DNA of 64,000 bases. It comes from Marinigracilibium pacificum (lineage in GTDB: Bacteria; Bacteroidota; Bacteroidia; Cytophagales; Cyclobacteriaceae). This document shows, one piece after another, positions 21,918 through 30,771 of this stretch. The stretch's first letter is position 1. Each line of letters starts with the position of its first letter. The stretch is from assembly GCF_012926615.1 (NCBI RefSeq), contig NZ_JABBNU010000002.1:434001-498000 (forward strand). Direction: 5' to 3'. The notes below the pieces were generated by a model. The model saw nothing but the letters and a program-made list of their open reading frames with translations. It was not told the origin of the DNA and did not search any database. A program made the position numbers and the translations under genes.

Positions 21918-23483
21918 TTAATTAGCCTTTCCAACAATCTGCTTGCCTAAAGATAAGTGTTCTTCAATTAACTTGAAAAACAGATTTTTACCATTATCGC
22001 CATTAGTGAAAATAACTATGCCTTCACCTGTTTCTGGGAGAAGCATAATCAAAGTATTAACACCTTTGTCTCTTCCTGAATGAAGGAGAGCATATTCCTT
22101 ACCAATAAGTTTTGGGAGTATTTCCCAGCCTAACCCGATCTTGATATTGTTTTCTGTATCATTTTGTTGAGTTATCATTTGTTGGTACAATTCCGTTGAT
22201 AAGTTAGCCCCTTTAAGAATGTATTCGGCAAAGCGACCATAATCTTCTACTGTAGTCAGTAGGTCATCTGCGGCATTGGCTTCAGTATTTTTGTATGTTT
22301 CATAAGTCTGCCCTCCGTTCATATCATGCCATTTTGCAAACTGGTTTTCATCAATTGATTTTGACCAGTAAAACTGTGTATTATTCATTTTTAATGGATC
22401 AAATAGTAGCGAGTCGGCAAGGATTTCAATCCTGGTTTGAAATTTTGATTCTATTGCTGTTTTCAGATACTGGAATCCTTCTCCGGAATAATTAAATCCT
22501 TTTCCCGGTTCAAAATCAAATTGAAGCATGCCGGATTCATTTTCAATTCTCCAGTTTTTAAACCCGGATTGGTGTGATAAGATATGTCGGGTGGTAATCT
22601 TTTTGCTTTGGGGATTATTCTTTACATCCGGGTCTACCCAATATTTGTAAAGAGGTTCATCAAGGTTCCATTGCCCGCGTTCAACGAGGGTTAAGGTTAA
22701 CATTGTGATAACGGGCTTTGTTAGTGATGCAACATTAAATATCGCATCAATGGGTGCTGTTTTGCCTTCTTCTAGCTCACCATAAACTGCTACTTTTTGC
22801 AATGTGTTGTTTTGCAGTATTGCCATGCCTAAAGCAGGAACTTTGTTTTCTTTTAACCAGTTCTCTATACTTTTAGTGTCATCAAAAACTGGTGTAATAG
22901 CATTGCCAGTAGGTGTTTCAGGGTTTTGATGATTATAGCTTAATACCCGTTTTAACTGCCAGCCGCTTTCTTTTTTAATCCAAAGGTGACTAAACTCTGC
23001 GATACTGGTAATGTATGGATCTTTATTTTCTTCAACAGCATAAAACTCATGAGTACCATTTTGTAAAACGCCATAAACTTCTCCATTTGATTTTAAAAGG
23101 TGAATTTCATTTGTTTCAGGGAGTAGCTTTCTAAATGGACGATATGAAAGTGAGCAAATGTTCTTTTTAATTCCTTCTATAAAAATCTCCTTACCATAGG
23201 TAGTTCCTGATTGGTCATGGTAAAATTCAAAATCAGAATCAATAATGTCATACAACACATCTGTATTACATTTATTAAATGACTCTTCAAATAGAAGACT
23301 GTCTGCTTTAACTATCTCTTTGGTTATTTCACTTAAAGACTGAGAAAATAGATTCTGGTTGAATATAAATAAAGCTAAAACAATAAATGACGCTGGATTT
23401 AATTTAGCATTTAAAGAAAGGAAAGTTAGAAAACCAACTGGAGTTTTGACGTTCATAGTTGAGCTGATTATTGATAAGTACAA
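21918..23483 (-). CDS. Serine hydrolase (beta-lactamase class C type) with N-terminal NTF2-like domain
   Basis: 521 residues. A signal peptide (ASFIVLALFIFNQNLFSQ) is followed at about 55-175 by an NTF2/SnoaL-like DUF4440 domain (ADSLLFEESFNKCNTDVLYD, FYHDQSGTTYGKEIFIEGIK). The beta-lactamase/transpeptidase domain covers about 200-515: nucleophile NVASLTKPVITML (SxxK), YSGEGFQYL (YxG/N), HILSHQSGFKNW and HSGRDKGVNTLIML (the HxG of the KTG box). Members act as D-amino-acid peptidases or esterases in the envelope. DUF4440 fused to such a hydrolase is a known Bacteroidota arrangement. Confidence 0.88.
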   Translation of the reverse strand: MYLSIISSTMNVKTPVGFLTFLSLNAKLNPASFIVLALFIFNQNLFSQSLSEITKEIVKADSLLFEESFNKCNTDVLYDIIDSDFEFYHDQSGTTYGKEIFIEGIKKNICSLSYRPFRKLLPETNEIHLLKSNGEVYGVLQNGTHEFYAVEENKDPYITSIAEFSHLWIKKESGWQLKRVLSYNHQNPETPTGNAITPVFDDTKSIENWLKENKVPALGMAILQNNTLQKVAVYGELEEGKTAPIDAIFNVASLTKPVITMLTLTLVERGQWNLDEPLYKYWVDPDVKNNPQSKKITTRHILSHQSGFKNWRIENESGMLQFDFEPGKGFNYSGEGFQYLKTAIESKFQTRIEILADSLLFDPLKMNNTQFYWSKSIDENQFAKWHDMNGGQTYETYKNTEANAADDLLTTVEDYGRFAEYILKGANLSTELYQQMITQQNDTENNIKIGLGWEILPKLIGKEYALLHSGRDKGVNTLIMLLPETGEGIVIFTNGDNGKNLFFKLIEEHLSLGKQIVGKAN

Positions 23484-23579
23484 ATTATACTAATACTCAA
23501 CTTCTATCAACTTTAAACTCATTAGTTGTTGTAATTTATTATACCAGTGGTATAGATATACTCTGGAAGGTAATTGCAA

Positions 23580-23987
23580 TTATTTGAACTCCGTCCCACA
23601 AGATTTACACTTGTAAACAGTCTTGTAATAAATAGGGAATACCATAAATAGAAATGACACAATTGCTGATAAAACTCCTTTAATTCCCTGCATCGATTTG
23701 AATCTGTCATAAATATCTTCAGATCCACAATTCGGACATTTAACTCTTTGATCATTATCGTCTTTTATGGGGGAGTTTTCAATTTCAGACAATATCTTAA
23801 GAGCATTTTCAGCATCTTTTTTGTTGATCATAAGCTTAATGCCACCTACTGAATGACTAAAAAGCGGGTTCATGCCTACTATATTTTCATCATAGAGATA
23901 GCATTCAACGCCTTCGCTTTCAAGCCTTGATTTTAAAATATGAGCGTCAACAGCATTGTCGAAGGTAGTTAATAGTACAAGTTCCAA
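23580..23987 (-). CDS. DUF2007 domain protein with zinc ribbon
   Basis: 135 residues starting at a TTG codon. No ATG is available, and the sequence MELVLLTTFDNAVDAHILKS is the normal DUF2007 start, so TTG is well supported. DUF2007 (putative signal-transducing protein) ends near KDAENALKIL. A zinc ribbon follows, with CPNCGSEDIYD and, after a hydrophobic helix VLSAIVSFLFMVFPIYY, the second knuckle YKCKSCGTEF. It is probably membrane-associated. The function is unknown. It lies 33 bp from the transporter gene and may share its transcript. Confidence 0.8.
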   Translation of the reverse strand: MELVLLTTFDNAVDAHILKSRLESEGVECYLYDENIVGMNPLFSHSVGGIKLMINKKDAENALKILSEIENSPIKDDNDQRVKCPNCGSEDIYDRFKSMQGIKGVLSAIVSFLFMVFPIYYKTVYKCKSCGTEFK

Positions 23988-24019
23988 GTGTGGTGTTGTT
24001 TAAGGTTGAAAAATCAGAA

Positions 24020-25243
24020 TTATAAATATTCGATTTGTGATTTTTGGTTCCTATTTCTCAAAAGGTAAATATAGATAATACCTACACTTAGTCCAGTAAT
24101 AGCAGTTAGCCCAATCAAAATTTGAGTTGATGTGCTTTCATATAAATCACTTCCAAAATATGTTACTATTATAGATAATAAACTAGTCGGGATTGATGCA
24201 AAACTTATTAGAATGGTAAAGAATTTAGGTTTACTGTATTGGAATATTACCGAGTGAAGAACTGGAGCTATATAAATTTGAGATACATTAAGGCATATAA
24301 CTGAAATACCATAAAATAAGAAATGTAATTCATTTGGATATTCTGGGATCATATATAATAAGCCAAATGAAATCATGACTAAAATAGCTCCTGTCATTAG
24401 TTTAAAAAAAGGCCGGCTATAGAATTTTTTCCATAGAAATATAGCTATTATGCTCAACGGGATAGTTAATAAAAGACTTCCTGTTGACCACAATTCTTCA
24501 AAGCTAAATATTGTTGTGATCTGATTAAATTGATTTAAGATATAATTACTTTGGAAGGATGCAATACCATAAATTACCCAGAATAAACCAACTAGTATGA
24601 AAATAATAACAATATTAACAGTGCGGTTATTTATTGAAGGTTGTTGACTTACAACCTTTTCATTTCTTTCTATTTTTATAGTTAAAAAGAGTATTAATGA
24701 TAGAAGTGCAATAATTCCGCAGGTAATAAATCCAGGTTGCCACCCAAATTTGATTCCAATAAATCCAATAGCTAATGGAGCTATAAATGAACCTGCTTTG
24801 GGTATTAGGTATAATATTGTTAGACCTGAATCTAAAAGTTTTGTTTTATCATAGTAAAGTTTTCCAAAACTTGAAATAAGATTTGGTGAATATAATCCAC
24901 CACCAATTGCTATAAGAAATAAACTAATGAAAAATGCCTCCTTATAAGGCAAATTAATGCAAAAAGCTCCACATGCTTGTAATAACATGCCAGTAATTAT
25001 AGCTTTTTTATTTCCAATTAATAAATCACCAACAATTGCACCAATGAATTGAGAAAGTATAACTGAGATTGTGAAAACAGAATAAATTTTAGCAGCCTCA
25101 ACATCTTCCATTTTCAGGAAACTTTTAACCATATATAGAGTTAAAAGAGCACGGATTCCGTAAAAAGAACTTCGCTCCAGTAAATTTGAAAATGCATATT
25201 GAAATGTTCCTTTAGGGTATGATTGGTTTAACGTTTTTTTCAT
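24020..25243 (-). CDS. POT/PTR-family proton-dependent oligopeptide transporter-like MFS protein
   Basis: 407 residues with about 12 hydrophobic segments. The N-terminus FQYAFSNLLERSSFYGIRAL has the E-x-x-E/R-x-x-Y-G arrangement of POT transporters (here L-E-R), and GLYSPNLISSFGKLYYDK and LTILYLIPKAGSFIAPLAIG follow the family. It is shorter than most POT proteins (about 450-500), so the substrate may differ from di- and tripeptides. It would import substrate with protons across the inner membrane. Confidence 0.78.
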   Translation of the reverse strand: MKKTLNQSYPKGTFQYAFSNLLERSSFYGIRALLTLYMVKSFLKMEDVEAAKIYSVFTISVILSQFIGAIVGDLLIGNKKAIITGMLLQACGAFCINLPYKEAFFISLFLIAIGGGLYSPNLISSFGKLYYDKTKLLDSGLTILYLIPKAGSFIAPLAIGFIGIKFGWQPGFITCGIIALLSLILFLTIKIERNEKVVSQQPSINNRTVNIVIIFILVGLFWVIYGIASFQSNYILNQFNQITTIFSFEELWSTGSLLLTIPLSIIAIFLWKKFYSRPFFKLMTGAILVMISFGLLYMIPEYPNELHFLFYGISVICLNVSQIYIAPVLHSVIFQYSKPKFFTILISFASIPTSLLSIIVTYFGSDLYESTSTQILIGLTAITGLSVGIIYIYLLRNRNQKSQIEYL

Positions 25244-25352
25244 TTGACTAATAAAAATGATTAGAGAGTCAAAATTTACAACTCTAATAAATGGTTGATA
25301 TTCCTAAAAAGTATTTTCAAAATTAAATTTAATCAGTATTGATTGAAACAAT

Positions 25353-26000
25353 TCAATCAATATTTTGAAGCGATTTTAACTCTTTATTAATAAACTCACT
25401 AATTTCTTCAGCTCTGTCAACAATCATGAAATGTTCTCCTCCATCGATCAAATGAACTTTACCTGATCCTTTCCAGGGAAGTAACTTATCATTTGCGCCA
25501 TGAATTCTAATGAGTTTGGTTAATTGTGTAGAATTATCCCAGTTTACTACTTCGTTTACAGCCCATTTAGCAAAGTTTAAATCAGTGTCCTCAAGGATTT
25601 TATTTAAAAGTGTTGTGTTCCTGGCCCCAAATAAAACTCTTGCAATTCCTCGTGGAGGATTAAATAATCTTTTTGGAATCAAACTAAGAATTCCGGATTT
25701 CCCTGTGACTCGATAAATCAAAGGGATTTCTTTTCTTGTGGCAGCTGATGATATCAATATGGTTATTTTGGGATTTAGAATTTTACTAATTTCAACTGCA
25801 ACCAGTCCTCCGAAGCTAACTCCGATTATTCCAAATTCAGAATCAGTATCAATTATTTCCGAAAGTCTTAATGAATAATCCTTAAGTGATTCGTGTTTTT
25901 TTGGTTTTATCCAATCAATAGGAATTAATTCACAATCTAAATTTAAGCATGAGTAAACACGCTTATCTGCCCCAAGCCCACTGATAGCATATAGTTTCAA
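25353..26000 (-). CDS. Alpha/beta hydrolase
   Basis: 215 residues, a compact alpha/beta hydrolase. The nucleophile elbow is GVSFGGL (Ser at about 62), the acid lies in IHGANDKLLPW and the histidine in DGGEHFMIVDRAEE. The start MKLYAISGLGADKRVYSCLN carries the oxyanion-hole SGLG-x-D. No signal peptide is present. Substrates are unknown; small esterases or thioesterases are plausible. It is monocistronic or co-transcribed with the membrane protein at 26041-26373. Confidence 0.85.
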   Translation of the reverse strand: MKLYAISGLGADKRVYSCLNLDCELIPIDWIKPKKHESLKDYSLRLSEIIDTDSEFGIIGVSFGGLVAVEISKILNPKITILISSAATRKEIPLIYRVTGKSGILSLIPKRLFNPPRGIARVLFGARNTTLLNKILEDTDLNFAKWAVNEVVNWDNSTQLTKLIRIHGANDKLLPWKGSGKVHLIDGGEHFMIVDRAEEISEFINKELKSLQNID

Positions 26001-26040
26001 TTTGGTATTCGTTGATATAGTTGTAATTCCTATTATGAAT

Positions 26041-26373
26041 TTACATGTTAGCTACACCTCTGAAAAATTGGACTGCACCAAATACAATTGCTCCCCAAAA
26101 GATAAATCCTATATCAGCAACAGTAGCGATAAGCCCTCCAATACACCATAAGGCACCATAAATCATGTCTTTTCCAGCCCGTTTCTTTTTTGCTTCCTGG
26201 TATTGCTGTTGTAGGTTGTTAATTACTACTGATGCAGTCTCTTCATCCATACCTTCACCAACTAATATACTTTTAGTTTCTGTGGCACTTTTATTTTCAT
26301 TATACATCAGGTTAGCTGTATAGTCATAGATTTGATTTACAACTTCTTGTTGATTCACGCTCTGATCGTTCAT
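26041..26373 (-). CDS. Small membrane protein of unknown function
   Basis: 110 residues. Residues 1-65 form a helical soluble region (QQEVVNQIYDYTANLMYNEN, SATETKSILVGEGMDEETAS) that resembles a short UBA-like or regulatory helix bundle. Two hydrophobic segments follow (YGALWCIGGLIATVADIGFI and FWGAIVFGAVQFFRGVANM). The family is not recognised. It lies 41 bp upstream of the alpha/beta hydrolase gene. Confidence 0.6.
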   Translation of the reverse strand: MNDQSVNQQEVVNQIYDYTANLMYNENKSATETKSILVGEGMDEETASVVINNLQQQYQEAKKKRAGKDMIYGALWCIGGLIATVADIGFIFWGAIVFGAVQFFRGVANM

Positions 26374-26522
26374 AGTTTCAATAGTTAATAATCGATGTTC
26401 AAATAGTAGCTCTTAATGCCAGGATGGCCTAATTAACATGCTGATTAATTTTCGATACTTTCCCAAAAAAAACGAAAATAACAGGAAGCTTTTTAAAAGC
26501 AAAAATATGATTAAAAATAATT

Positions 26523-27056
26523 TTACCCTTGTCTGATAGCAAACTCTTTTAATAAAATTGCCTCAAGTTCATTATGCTTTATTTTAAGTGCATTGGTTGA
26601 AATGGAAATCGGTGAACCATACATTTTATAGTTTGATTGCATGACTTTCTTCATCATACCATTTTTAGCACGATCAATATATTTTTCTGGTTTAATGGTA
26701 TCAATCATTATAAGTTTTGTCGAAGCAATTTGAAGGGTTTCGATTCTTACAATGTCTTCCCACTCTATCAATCCGATATCGAAGGCATTTGAATTGTCAG
26801 TGATTCCTTTATCGTCTATGATAAACCCAATGCGATTATCAAATAATTTTCTTGAAATGAATATTAAACAAAGCCCGAAAAACAGAATGGCTGATATGCC
26901 AATGATTCTTACTATTAATTGATTTCCAAAAATGGATCGGGAAAACATTTCCGGATTTAAAATGAAAAATACTCCGGCTATAACAAATGCAAGTGACCCA
27001 ATAAGCAGCAATATTATTTTAGTCTTACTTAACTGGATTTCGATTTTATTATTCAT
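26523..27056 (-). CDS. STM3941-type membrane protein
   Basis: 177 residues. Two N-terminal transmembrane segments (ILLLIGSLAFVIAGVFFIL and IIGISAILFFGLCLIFIS) precede a PH-like cytoplasmic domain, FIIDDKGITDNSNAFDIGLI followed by EWEDIVRIETLQIASTKLI. W-E-D-I and the closing NALKIKHNELEAILLKEF are typical of STM3941-family proteins, whose role is unknown. Length is normal. It is monocistronic. Confidence 0.78.
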   Translation of the reverse strand: MNNKIEIQLSKTKIILLLIGSLAFVIAGVFFILNPEMFSRSIFGNQLIVRIIGISAILFFGLCLIFISRKLFDNRIGFIIDDKGITDNSNAFDIGLIEWEDIVRIETLQIASTKLIMIDTIKPEKYIDRAKNGMMKKVMQSNYKMYGSPISISTNALKIKHNELEAILLKEFAIRQG

Positions 27057-27181
27057 ATTGGTTGAAGTTGAAAACAGGAGGCTAAAGAAATTAGATTCTT
27101 TCTGATTTCCAAATATTTATAGGGGTAAATATACCCGATTGAGATTAGTCTTTAGTTTGTTATATTGTTATTGAATATTGT

Positions 27182-27703
27182 TCAATTTCCTTCCCCATTT
27201 TGATAAGCTCCGGAAGAATAAGTTAGTTCATAACTATGAGTGTAAATTTCAAAAACTATTCCAAACGGATCTTCTACATAAACCATTTTATATGGCTTCT
27301 CACCAGGGTAATATTCTCTGATTGGCATTCGCTGTTTACCTCCATATTCCACGATTTTATTTGCTAGAGATTCAATATCAGGATCTTGAACACAAAAATG
27401 AAAGAGTCCGGTATTAAATGGATTGAATTTAGGTTTTTCTTTATTTCCGTGGGGGAAACAGAACAACTCAATACCGATACCATCTGATGTTGCCATGTGA
27501 GCAATTTCAAATTCACCCCAATCTTCACCAAATACATCAATGCACATTTGTCCAATGGCAGTTTCTCTTTCCTTTTTTATTGAAGAGGGCGACATAATTA
27601 TATACCAGCCCATTACTTCATTATAAAATTCTACAGCTTTTTTAATATCTGGCACTGTAATTCCGATATGTGAAAATGACCTTGGATATGATGATAGTTT
27701 CAT
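27182..27703 (-). CDS. VOC (glyoxalase-type) family protein
   Basis: 173 residues with both halves of a vicinal-oxygen-chelate fold. The first beta-alpha-beta-beta unit is SHIGITVPDIKKAVEFYNEV and the second is FHFCVQDPDIESLANKI, PYKMVYVEDPFGIVFEIYTH. Candidate metal ligands are His (SHIG), Glu (IGIELFCFP), His (LFHFC) and Glu (FEIYT). Substrates are unknown; lactoylglutathione lyase is a common mis-annotation. It is divergent to the ZIP transporter gene across a 195-bp promoter region. Confidence 0.85.
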   Translation of the reverse strand: MKLSSYPRSFSHIGITVPDIKKAVEFYNEVMGWYIIMSPSSIKKERETAIGQMCIDVFGEDWGEFEIAHMATSDGIGIELFCFPHGNKEKPKFNPFNTGLFHFCVQDPDIESLANKIVEYGGKQRMPIREYYPGEKPYKMVYVEDPFGIVFEIYTHSYELTYSSGAYQNGEGN

Positions 27704-27898
27704 TGTTCTTAGATTTAATTAATTGAGAAATTTAATGCAGGTCATTTCAGGTATGGGGTAGGGCATTTAAATCAGGAAACCTGCTTACTTTAAATTTATT
27801 AATAGTAAATGAGAATTTAATGGATTGATTAAAATTTCAATCAGAATATTAATAAGTTGAGTATTAGTGGTTTGATATATTAATCATTTAATTGAGCT

Positions 27899-28606
27899 AT
27901 GAGTCTATCGTTAATTATTTATTCGCTTCTCGCTGGTATAACCGTCTTTATTGGTGGATTACTGGCAAATTCATTTGAGCATCATAAACTGGAAAAGCCT
28001 GTGAAATATGGCATCACTCATTTTATGATGTCGTTTGGAGCGGGAATAATTTTAGCAGCTCTTTCATTGGTTCTAGTTCCGAGAGGAATGGAAGAACTTG
28101 AAATATTACCTTATATCTTAACCTTTCTGGCCGGGTCGATTACATTTTTGTTTCTTGATAAATACCTGAAACAAAAGGGAGGGCAGGTTTCTATGTTATT
28201 GGCAATGCTGATGGATTTTATTCCTGAATCTATCGTTTTAGGAGCAATGTTCGCCTCTGAATCGTCCTCTACTAAATTGCTGGCTGTAATAATTGGTTTA
28301 CAAAACTTACCTGAAGCATTTAACTCTTTTCGTGACCTTGTGTTAAGTGGGTTTTCTGTTAAAAAGACATTTATAATATTTGGAATAATAAGTTTATTTG
28401 GAATTCCAAGTGCATATATCGGTCATGCTTTTTTGAGTGACCACCCGGATCTGACTGCTTATCTGATGACATTTGCCAGTGGAGGGATATTGTATTTATT
28501 GACACAGGATATTATTCCGGAAAGTAAATTAAAGAACTCGCATTATTCTGCTCTGGGTGCATGTCTGGGATTTCTGGTGGGAATTATTGGTGAAAAGATA
28601 ATTTGA
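27899..28606 (+). CDS. ZIP-family metal transporter
   Basis: 235 residues with about eight hydrophobic segments. The ZIP signatures are FMMSFGAGIILAALSLVLVP, LLAMLMDFIPESIVLGAMFA (with the H/D-x-x-P-E-S helix) and GLQNLPEAFNSFRDL (N-L-P-E). ZIP proteins import zinc, iron or manganese into the cytoplasm. A DoxX-family gene follows 36 bp downstream on the same strand. The two are the only plus-strand genes before 41375, so they form an isolated unit. Confidence 0.9.
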   Translation: MSLSLIIYSLLAGITVFIGGLLANSFEHHKLEKPVKYGITHFMMSFGAGIILAALSLVLVPRGMEELEILPYILTFLAGSITFLFLDKYLKQKGGQVSMLLAMLMDFIPESIVLGAMFASESSSTKLLAVIIGLQNLPEAFNSFRDLVLSGFSVKKTFIIFGIISLFGIPSAYIGHAFLSDHPDLTAYLMTFASGGILYLLTQDIIPESKLKNSHYSALGACLGFLVGIIGEKII

Positions 28607-28642
28607 TTATATTGGAATGAGACTTAAATCTAAATCCTAATT

Positions 28643-29014
28643 ATGGCACTTTTCGAATCGAATATTAGTAAAATCAGAAAAATGTCCGGGCTTATTATTT
28701 CAATTTTACCAAGCCTAGTTCTGCTATTTAGTGGTGTGATGAAGTTTGGAGGTGCCGAACAGCTTGCCGGAGCCCTGGATAAAATTAACCTGCTGCCCTA
28801 TATGAAAATGATAGGTTTTATCGAAGTGGTTGCGGTGATCTTATACTGGATTCCTCGTTTTTCGAATATTGGATTTTTACTCGTTTGCTGTTACTGTGGA
28901 GGAATTATTGTTGCTGAGCTGGCTATGGGGGAGTTTCCTCTACCGGGAATAATGGTGACCTCATTGTTTTTCATAGGGACATTTTTACGTAAGCCTGGTA
29001 TTTTTGGATTATGA
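28643..29014 (+). CDS. DoxX-family membrane protein
   Basis: 123 residues with four hydrophobic helices. LPSLVLLFSGVMKFGGAEQL, LLPYMKMIGFIEVVAVILYW, VCCYCGGIIVAELAMGEFPL and MVTSLFFIGTFLRKPG follow the DoxX/DUF417-type order. It follows the ZIP gene by 36 bp. Its stop lies only 3 bp from the stop of the convergent DinB-type gene, so the two transcripts must overlap. Confidence 0.85.
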   Translation: MALFESNISKIRKMSGLIISILPSLVLLFSGVMKFGGAEQLAGALDKINLLPYMKMIGFIEVVAVILYWIPRFSNIGFLLVCCYCGGIIVAELAMGEFPLPGIMVTSLFFIGTFLRKPGIFGL

Positions 29015-29017
29015 AAA

Positions 29018-29575
29018 TTATTTAATCCCATCACTAAAATGGCCTCCATGCTGGCCTTTGCTAAATTTAGCTTTATTATATTCTTCAGACTTTCCTTTAG
29101 GTATAGTCAAACTTTGCCATTGATTTGATTTAATCATTCTTCCGATATAAACAATTTGACCAATGTGATAGGAGTAATGTGCTAACTGCCTGGTGATGGC
29201 ATCAAAAATGGTATGCTCCTGGTTTCTTATTAAGACAGTAGTGTTGATGTTTACTTCATTAATTGAATCCAGTGCTTCGAATAAACAATTCCACCCCTCA
29301 TTCCATCTTGTATGTAATTCTTTTGAAGACTTGATCACCGATTCAAATTCCTGATCCCTATTACGCCATTCTTTTTCACCATCGGAAGTGAGGAAGTCTG
29401 TCCATCGGGAAAGCATATTTCCAGACAAATGATTTACAATGATTGCAATTGAATTTGACTCTTTATTGTATTGCCAGAAGAGATCATTTTCTTCAAGCTG
29501 TTCAAATGTTTTTTCACCAACTGATTTATAGTAGTCGAATAACTTTCGGGTTTGGATTAACTGATCGGGAGTCAT
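29018..29575 (-). CDS. DUF1572 (DinB-like four-helix) protein
   Basis: 185 residues. DUF1572/DinB-superfamily elements are MTPDQLIQTRKLFDYYKSVG, IAIIVNHLSGNMLSRWTDFL (His in IVNHLSGN) and TRQLAHYSYHIGQIVYIGRM (two His). These three histidines usually bind a metal. Proteins of this family can act as bacillithiol or mycothiol transferases, but the thiol used here is unknown. It is convergent to the DoxX gene with only 3 bp between stop codons. Confidence 0.88.
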   Translation of the reverse strand: MTPDQLIQTRKLFDYYKSVGEKTFEQLEENDLFWQYNKESNSIAIIVNHLSGNMLSRWTDFLTSDGEKEWRNRDQEFESVIKSSKELHTRWNEGWNCLFEALDSINEVNINTTVLIRNQEHTIFDAITRQLAHYSYHIGQIVYIGRMIKSNQWQSLTIPKGKSEEYNKAKFSKGQHGGHFSDGIK

Positions 29576-29658
29576 AATAAAGGGGCTAATGTGGGATATT
29601 TGGAGTTCGGAACCTCTATAAAGTTAATCTAAATTAACTAAGGTTGCTGGTGGTATGG

Positions 29659-30699
29659 TTAATATCCTAAAGCTGGAAGAATCATATCCATCAAATCGAA
29701 TTTTGAAACTTTGTTTTCTTTATTGGTTAAAATGATAACTGTAGTTCTTGTTTTGGTGTCTCGCCATAGAGTTGATGAGTTTGCTACCCATTGTCCATTT
29801 TTGAATATTTGGTTTTCATTGCCTTTCCAATACATCCAGCTACCCAGTGTTAAATTTGAAGCTGAGCCATCATTCATTTTGATTTTTTCGAAGTATTGAT
29901 CAAGCAGTTTGTAAGAAATTAGTTTGTTAGTATATAGTGCCTGATCCCATTTTAACAAATCGCTAGCTGAAGAATAAATGCTTACACCACCGGGGTATGA
30001 ACCAGCAAACCAATCTTTTGGCTTCTCATTATTACTGTAATTTAAAGCCCTAGGATATTCCTTATTTGCCAAACTCAAAAGAAAAGTATTTTCAAATTGT
30101 AATGGTTTGAATATTTCCTTGATTAGAAATTGTTCAAACGATTCACTCGTTACTTTTTCTATTACGGCAGCCAATACAGTATATCCGGCAACACTTGACA
30201 GGAATTCATCTCCGGGTGTGAAAGCAAGTTTTGGCTGGACTGTCTCGAAATAACCCATCATGCTGGTAATTGTCACTACATTGTTATCATCGACAGCTTT
30301 ATTATATAACCTTTTAGGTCCACTAGAACTTGTCATTAACTGTCTGATTGTTATTTTCTGATAGGGGAAGTCAGGTATGTATTTAAAAACTTTATCATTG
30401 AAATCGAGTAAACCTCTTTCTTGTAGAATAAACAATGCCATCGTAGTAAATGACTTGGATATAGAAGCTATGTGAATAGGTGTGTTTAAATCTACCGGGA
30501 TACTTTCTTCAAAATTTGCATAACCGATAGATCTTGTTAGAATTGGGTTGCCATCTTTTGCAATAAGTACTATGCCATTGAAATCCTTGTTTTGTTCAAT
30601 TTTGTCTAAGGATGAAATTATGATATCTGTTCCTGATTGAGCATACAGCAAATTAATCATCAGGTATACTACGATAAAAGAGAGATTCTTTTGTATCAA
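29659..30699 (-). CDS. Secreted serine hydrolase (beta-lactamase class C type)
   Basis: 346 residues. Signal peptide FIVVYLMINLLYAQ. The motifs are ASISKSFTTMALFIL (SxxK), VAGYTVLAAVIEKVTSESFE (Y-x-N replaced by V-A-G-Y) and the late KNGQWVANSSTLWRDTK. The opening FNGIVLIAKDGNPILTRSIG is typical of the family. Predicted to be periplasmic; penicillin-binding, esterase and peptidase activities are all known in this family. The missing Tyr-x-Asn box makes true beta-lactamase activity doubtful. Confidence 0.85.
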   Translation of the reverse strand: MIQKNLSFIVVYLMINLLYAQSGTDIIISSLDKIEQNKDFNGIVLIAKDGNPILTRSIGYANFEESIPVDLNTPIHIASISKSFTTMALFILQERGLLDFNDKVFKYIPDFPYQKITIRQLMTSSSGPKRLYNKAVDDNNVVTITSMMGYFETVQPKLAFTPGDEFLSSVAGYTVLAAVIEKVTSESFEQFLIKEIFKPLQFENTFLLSLANKEYPRALNYSNNEKPKDWFAGSYPGGVSIYSSASDLLKWDQALYTNKLISYKLLDQYFEKIKMNDGSASNLTLGSWMYWKGNENQIFKNGQWVANSSTLWRDTKTRTTVIILTNKENKVSKFDLMDMILPALGY

Positions 30700-30771
30700 T
30701 GGATTGTATATTTGAAAGTTGATAAAAATTCAACGATCAAGTGTGTTATTTTGGTGCCCTGGATGATAAGT

